Under the pieces are notes generated by a model. It was given only the letters and a program-made list of their open reading frames with translations, was not told the origin of the DNA and ran no database searches. The translations under genes and the position numbers were made by a program. Positions 41,088-43,742 of a stretch of DNA of 43,742 bases are shown here, one piece after another. Source of the DNA: an uncultured Spartobacteria bacterium (GTDB lineage Bacteria; Verrucomicrobiota; Verrucomicrobiia; Chthoniobacterales; Terrimicrobiaceae); contig CALCJD010000112.1 of assembly GCA_937960895.1 (NCBI GenBank), positions 1-43,742 on the forward strand, given 5' to 3'. Numbering within the stretch: position 1 is the first letter of the stretch; every line of letters begins with the position of its first letter.

Positions 41088-41109
41088 AACGGACGGATCA
41101 CCGTCCGTT
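41088..41109. promoter_or_regulatory. 9-bp inverted repeat upstream of a lipoprotein gene
   Basis: AACGGACGG-ATCA-CCGTCCGTT, exact arms (41088-41096 and 41101-41109), ends 41 bases before the lipoprotein ATG at 41151. It could be an operator or a second hairpin of the gpmA terminator region. Confidence 0.4.
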
Positions 41110-41150
41110 CATACGGCCGCCACCCCGCGCTCCTGCGAAGTGGGAATGTT

Positions 41151-41609
41151 ATGAAGGTAATCTCCTCCTGCATCCTGGCCACCACCATGGTTTTTGTCCT
41201 TCCCGCGTGCGAAGAAAAGAAACCGCAGACGGTGGAAAAACCTACTCCCTCCCTGTCCAACCGCGAAACGGAACGTCTGGGCGCGGCGGTTGACGCCTAT
41301 CTCGCCGATCCCACCGAAGCCAGGGCTTCCGACGTCGAGCGCGCCCTCGCGGAGCTCGACGGCGAAATCGCCGAGCTCGACGAACGGGTGGAAAAATCCT
41401 CCGGAGGCCACCGCGAGGAAGCCCAGCGCAAGGCCGTCCCACTGCGCGCCTACCGCGACAGGGAAAAGGCCCGTTTCACCGAAGCCCGCCTTCGCGCCAA
41501 AACCCAGGAGGAGGTGTCCACCGTGGGATCCCGCATCGAAGCCGCCGCGGAAAAGGTCGGGGACGGCGTCAAGGACGCGGTCGACACGGTGAAGGAAAAG
41601 ATGCCGTGA
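41151..41609 (+). CDS. Putative lipoprotein with a helical charged body
   Basis: 152 residues, unknown function. The signal MKVISSCILATTMVFVLP is followed by lipobox Ala-Cys20, so it should be lipid-anchored. The mature part is almost wholly charged helix (Glu/Arg/Lys/Ala; for example VERALAELDGEIAELDERVEK) suggesting a coiled coil, and ends with EKVGDGVKDAVDTVKEKMP, an amphipathic segment. It is a single gene after the inverted repeat. Stress- or envelope-related roles are possible but nothing in the sequence fixes one. Confidence 0.75.
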   Translation: MKVISSCILATTMVFVLPACEEKKPQTVEKPTPSLSNRETERLGAAVDAYLADPTEARASDVERALAELDGEIAELDERVEKSSGGHREEAQRKAVPLRAYRDREKARFTEARLRAKTQEEVSTVGSRIEAAAEKVGDGVKDAVDTVKEKMP

Positions 41610-41644
41610 CACAAAACGAAGGGCCGACCCGCGGGCTGACCCTG

Positions 41645-41675
41645 AAATTTGGGACAAGCCCGAGGTTGTCCCTCC
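41645..41675 (+). repeat. REP-like element, copy 2
   Basis: AAATTTGGGACAA, a short centre, then TTGTCCCTCC: a 7-bp stem GGGACAA/TTGTCCC (41651-41657 and 41666-41672). Its last 14 bases equal those of copy 1 at 37359-37372. It lies in the 90-base gap between the convergent lipoprotein and mqnA genes, where it might also serve as a terminator. Confidence 0.5.
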
Positions 41676-41699
41676 CGCGTGAAGGCGCAGGCGCGCGCC

Positions 41700-42479
41700 T
41701 CAGCCTTGGGAAGACACAAATTCCACCACCGGCTCCCCGTCGAGGAGACCGTGTTTCGCCGCGAGGCGGGCGAACAGCCTGATGGCCTCCCGCTCCGGTT
41801 CGCGCAGGTCAAAGCGCACATAGCGGGTGAGATATTCGAAGGCAAACGCGGGGTCCGGTTCGGCGTCCGCGATCTGCCGGACCGCCTTCCGACCGGCCTC
41901 CTTGGCCTCCCACATCGTGCGGGCCACGCCCTCCTTGTTGGGCAGCCCGGGCTGCAGAGCCCACCCGGCAAAGACAAACGGCAGCCCGGTGTGTTTCCGC
42001 CAGATCGCGCCAAGATCGTGGCACTGCCAGCCCGGCGGAAGGTTGCGATGGAAGGCGATGGCCGGATCACCGATCAACAACCGCGCCGCACCCTCCGGCG
42101 GAACGCCTCCGCCCACACGCAGATGCGGGTAATATTCCGCGATCAGGACCCGGAGGAGGGCCACGGAGCTGCGCGAGGACGGATCGAGATAAATCTCGCC
42201 GGAATCCTCGAAGGCCGTGGGACTCCCCACGACCACGCTGTACACCTCGCCCTCGCAGGCAATGGCGACATCGTCGACCACCGGACCGCCGCCATGGCGC
42301 AGCACCTCAAAAATCGGCAGAATGGCGACGTCCAGGCGTCCCTGATAAAAGGCGTCCGCCAGACGCGCCGGCACGTCCAGCAGGTACTCTCCGGCGGCAA
42401 AGGGCCAGATGAGCGGCTTGGTATTGAGGTAGGAAACCGCGCCGACCCGCAGTCCGGCAAGAGAGGACGTCGTACTCAA
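41700..42479 (-). CDS. mqnA: Chorismate dehydratase (futalosine pathway)
   Basis: First enzyme of the futalosine menaquinone route: makes 3-[(1-carboxyvinyl)oxy]benzoate from chorismate. The 259-residue product has the family N-terminus RVGAVSYLNTKPLIWPF, the motif ILPIFEVLRHGGG (about 54-66), DPSSRSSVALLRVL (about 99-112), LLIGDPAIAF (about 134-143), and the LGAIWRKHTGLPFVFAGW segment. It resembles periplasmic-binding-protein fold proteins but lacks a signal peptide. Its ATG overlaps the mqnE stop (ATGA), so the next pathway enzyme is made together with it. Confidence 0.95.
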   Translation of the reverse strand: MSTTSSLAGLRVGAVSYLNTKPLIWPFAAGEYLLDVPARLADAFYQGRLDVAILPIFEVLRHGGGPVVDDVAIACEGEVYSVVVGSPTAFEDSGEIYLDPSSRSSVALLRVLIAEYYPHLRVGGGVPPEGAARLLIGDPAIAFHRNLPPGWQCHDLGAIWRKHTGLPFVFAGWALQPGLPNKEGVARTMWEAKEAGRKAVRQIADAEPDPAFAFEYLTRYVRFDLREPEREAIRLFARLAAKHGLLDGEPVVEFVSSQG

Positions 42480-43615
42480 GCAGCCACGAGCCTCGCCGCG
42501 TCGGGGGTGGTTCCGGGAATGCGCTCGTAAAAGCTGTTTCGCTGCATGGGAACGCGTCCGGCTTCGCGAATGGCTTTTTCGAGGGCGTTGACCGTCTGCT
42601 GCTGGGGCGTCTGCGCGCCGGCCATGTGAAAGATTTTTTCCTCGATGATCGTTCCGTGCAGATCATCCACACCATAGCTGAGCGAGAGCTGCGCGGTGGG
42701 CAGTCCGAGGCTGATCCAGTAGGCGGTGATGTGCGGAATGTTGTCGAGGTAGATGCGGCTGATGGCGAGGTTGCGAAGTTCCTCGAAGGCCGTGGCGTGC
42801 GGGATGCCCTGCAGCACCGGACGCGCACCGCCCGGCTCAAAGGCGAAGGGAATGAACCCGGTGAACCCGCCGGTGTCGTCCTGGATCTCGCGCAGGCGGC
42901 GCAGGTGGTCGATCCGATGGCGGGCCTCCTCGATGTGTCCGTACAACATCGTGCAGGTGCTGTGTTCCCCCATCTCGTGCCAGGTGCGGTGAACCTCCGC
43001 CCATTCCTCGGCGGTTTCCTTGCCACGGCAGATGCGATCGCGGATCTCCGGATCGAAAATCTCGGCCCCACCGCCGGTGATGGCCCCCAGTCCGTGCTCC
43101 CGAAGGACCTCCAGCGTGTCGCGGATGGACATCTTGAAAACCCGCTCGGCCAGGTGCCGGATTTCAATCGCGGTGAAGGCCTTGATGATCAGGTTTTCAT
43201 CCAGGGCGCGCAATTCGCCGAGCAGATTGAGGTACCATTCCCTCTTCAGGGAAGGATGCAGTCCGCCCACCATGTGAATCTCGGTGATCCCGAGCTTGAG
43301 CGCATCGCGTACGGTTTCCACGATCTCCGGGATGGCCAGCTCGAAGGCATGCGCCTCGCGCTTTTTCGCCCCGAAGGCGCAAAACTGGCACGAAAGCAGG
43401 CAGACGTTCGAGTAGTTGATGTAGCGGTTGTGGATGTAGGTGGCGACGTTTCCGTTGATCCGTTCGCGGATGATGTTGGCGATCAAACCGATGCCGTTCA
43501 GATCACGGGAACCGTAGAGCACCAGGCCGTCCTCGTCGGAAATACGCACGCCCGCCTCCACTTTTTCACAAATGGGACGCAGTTCAGGAGCCAGAAGGCG
43601 CGGATCGACGGGCAT
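42476..43615 (-). CDS. mqnE: Aminodeoxyfutalosine synthase (radical SAM)
   Basis: Radical SAM enzyme joining the product of MqnA to the adenosyl group from SAM, giving aminofutalosine. The 379-residue product has the cluster motif CLLSCQFCAF (Cys72, Cys76, Cys79), the TEIHMVGGLHPSL segment and TGGGAEIFDPEIRD (about 180), typical of the MqnE group rather than MqnC. The frame continues to a TTG at 43657; I use the ATG at 43615, which gives normal length, though no clear Shine-Dalgarno sequence precedes it. mqnE-mqnA as an operon implies menaquinone-based respiration through futalosine; the other genes (mqnB/C/D) are not in the window. Confidence 0.93.
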   Translation of the reverse strand: MPVDPRLLAPELRPICEKVEAGVRISDEDGLVLYGSRDLNGIGLIANIIRERINGNVATYIHNRYINYSNVCLLSCQFCAFGAKKREAHAFELAIPEIVETVRDALKLGITEIHMVGGLHPSLKREWYLNLLGELRALDENLIIKAFTAIEIRHLAERVFKMSIRDTLEVLREHGLGAITGGGAEIFDPEIRDRICRGKETAEEWAEVHRTWHEMGEHSTCTMLYGHIEEARHRIDHLRRLREIQDDTGGFTGFIPFAFEPGGARPVLQGIPHATAFEELRNLAISRIYLDNIPHITAYWISLGLPTAQLSLSYGVDDLHGTIIEEKIFHMAGAQTPQQQTVNALEKAIREAGRVPMQRNSFYERIPGTTPDAARLVAA

Positions 43616-43687
43616 AAGTTTCGTTAATGTATCACAAATTTCCACCGCGCGCCGCAAGAAGGATTCGCAGGCGCCCGTCCTCCCCGC

Positions 43688-43742
43688 CTAGCGCATGGCG
43701 TCGAGCAGGGCCGCGACCGGAATCGTGGCGAAAACGGTCGCC
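43688..43742 (-). CDS. C-terminal end of an unidentified gene (partial)
   Basis: A minus-strand frame runs in from the right edge and ends with ATVFATIPVAALLDAMR before TAG (43688-43690). Only about 17 residues are visible, ending 72 bases before the mqnE start on the same strand. It could be upstream in the same operon; nothing more can be said. Confidence 0.35.
   Translation of the reverse strand, partial: ATVFATIPVAALLDAMR

Noticed and set aside
43616..43657. Longer mqnE starting at a TTG at 43657
   Set aside because: The extra 14 residues are not typical of the family and TTG is a weak start; the ATG at 43615 gives normal length. The lack of a clear Shine-Dalgarno sequence keeps some doubt.

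Overview
The window is a 43.7 kb piece of GC-rich, densely packed bacterial chromosome. No phage, plasmid, insertion sequence, CRISPR array, rRNA or tRNA was seen. The gene content (futalosine menaquinone genes mqnE/mqnA, biosynthetic speA, isolated prepilin-like proteins, a topoisomerase IB, a secreted protein of a type I associate with Verrucomicrobiota) suggests a Verrucomicrobiota member. That assignment is an inference: no rRNA or other decisive marker is present. Genes overlap by 4 bases (ATGA) again and again, so translational coupling is the rule here.

Layout. 15-2988 (+): a zinc/manganese-type ABC importer (binding protein, an unknown membrane-anchored protein, ATPase, permease), closed by a strong bidirectional terminator. 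3068-9502 (-): uvrA, a TPR protein and a class V aminotransferase, read from a promoter region that carries a possible LexA-like palindrome. 9649-10849 (-): a prepilin-like protein with no normal start codon and a small secreted protein. 11025-13575 (+): a small membrane protein, topoisomerase IB, ribosomal protein L19 and RNase HII. 13644-15855 (-): a lipoprotein and an MsbA-like ABC exporter.

16132-21778 is a urate-degradation island: uraD, uraH, allantoate amidohydrolase and allantoinase on the minus strand, divergent from uricase and a glyoxylate aminotransferase on the plus strand. Together they take urate to allantoin, allantoate and ureidoglycine, and then plausibly glyoxylate to glycine. 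21804-29913 (-) holds an ABC-F ATPase and a tightly coupled speA-gcvT-gcvH-gcvP run; the glycine cleavage system could consume glycine made by the aminotransferases. 30052-34282 (+): a CNNM/CorC-type membrane protein, a DsbD-type thiol reductase and a periplasmic redoxin. 34389-37091 (-): an SPFH protein, a nitroreductase and a sugar-isomerase-like TIM barrel. 37458-43742: two lipoproteins, an RluE-type pseudouridine synthase, exonuclease III with a second nuclease of the same superfamily, phosphoglycerate mutase, and mqnE-mqnA, with the tail of one unidentified gene at the right edge.

Most of the window is ordinary housekeeping sequence. I found no convincing new multi-gene system. The points most worth checking are the start-less prepilin reading frame lying over a perfect palindrome, the specificity of the aminotransferase beside uricase, the hairpin directly before the L19 start codon, and the palindrome upstream of uvrA.
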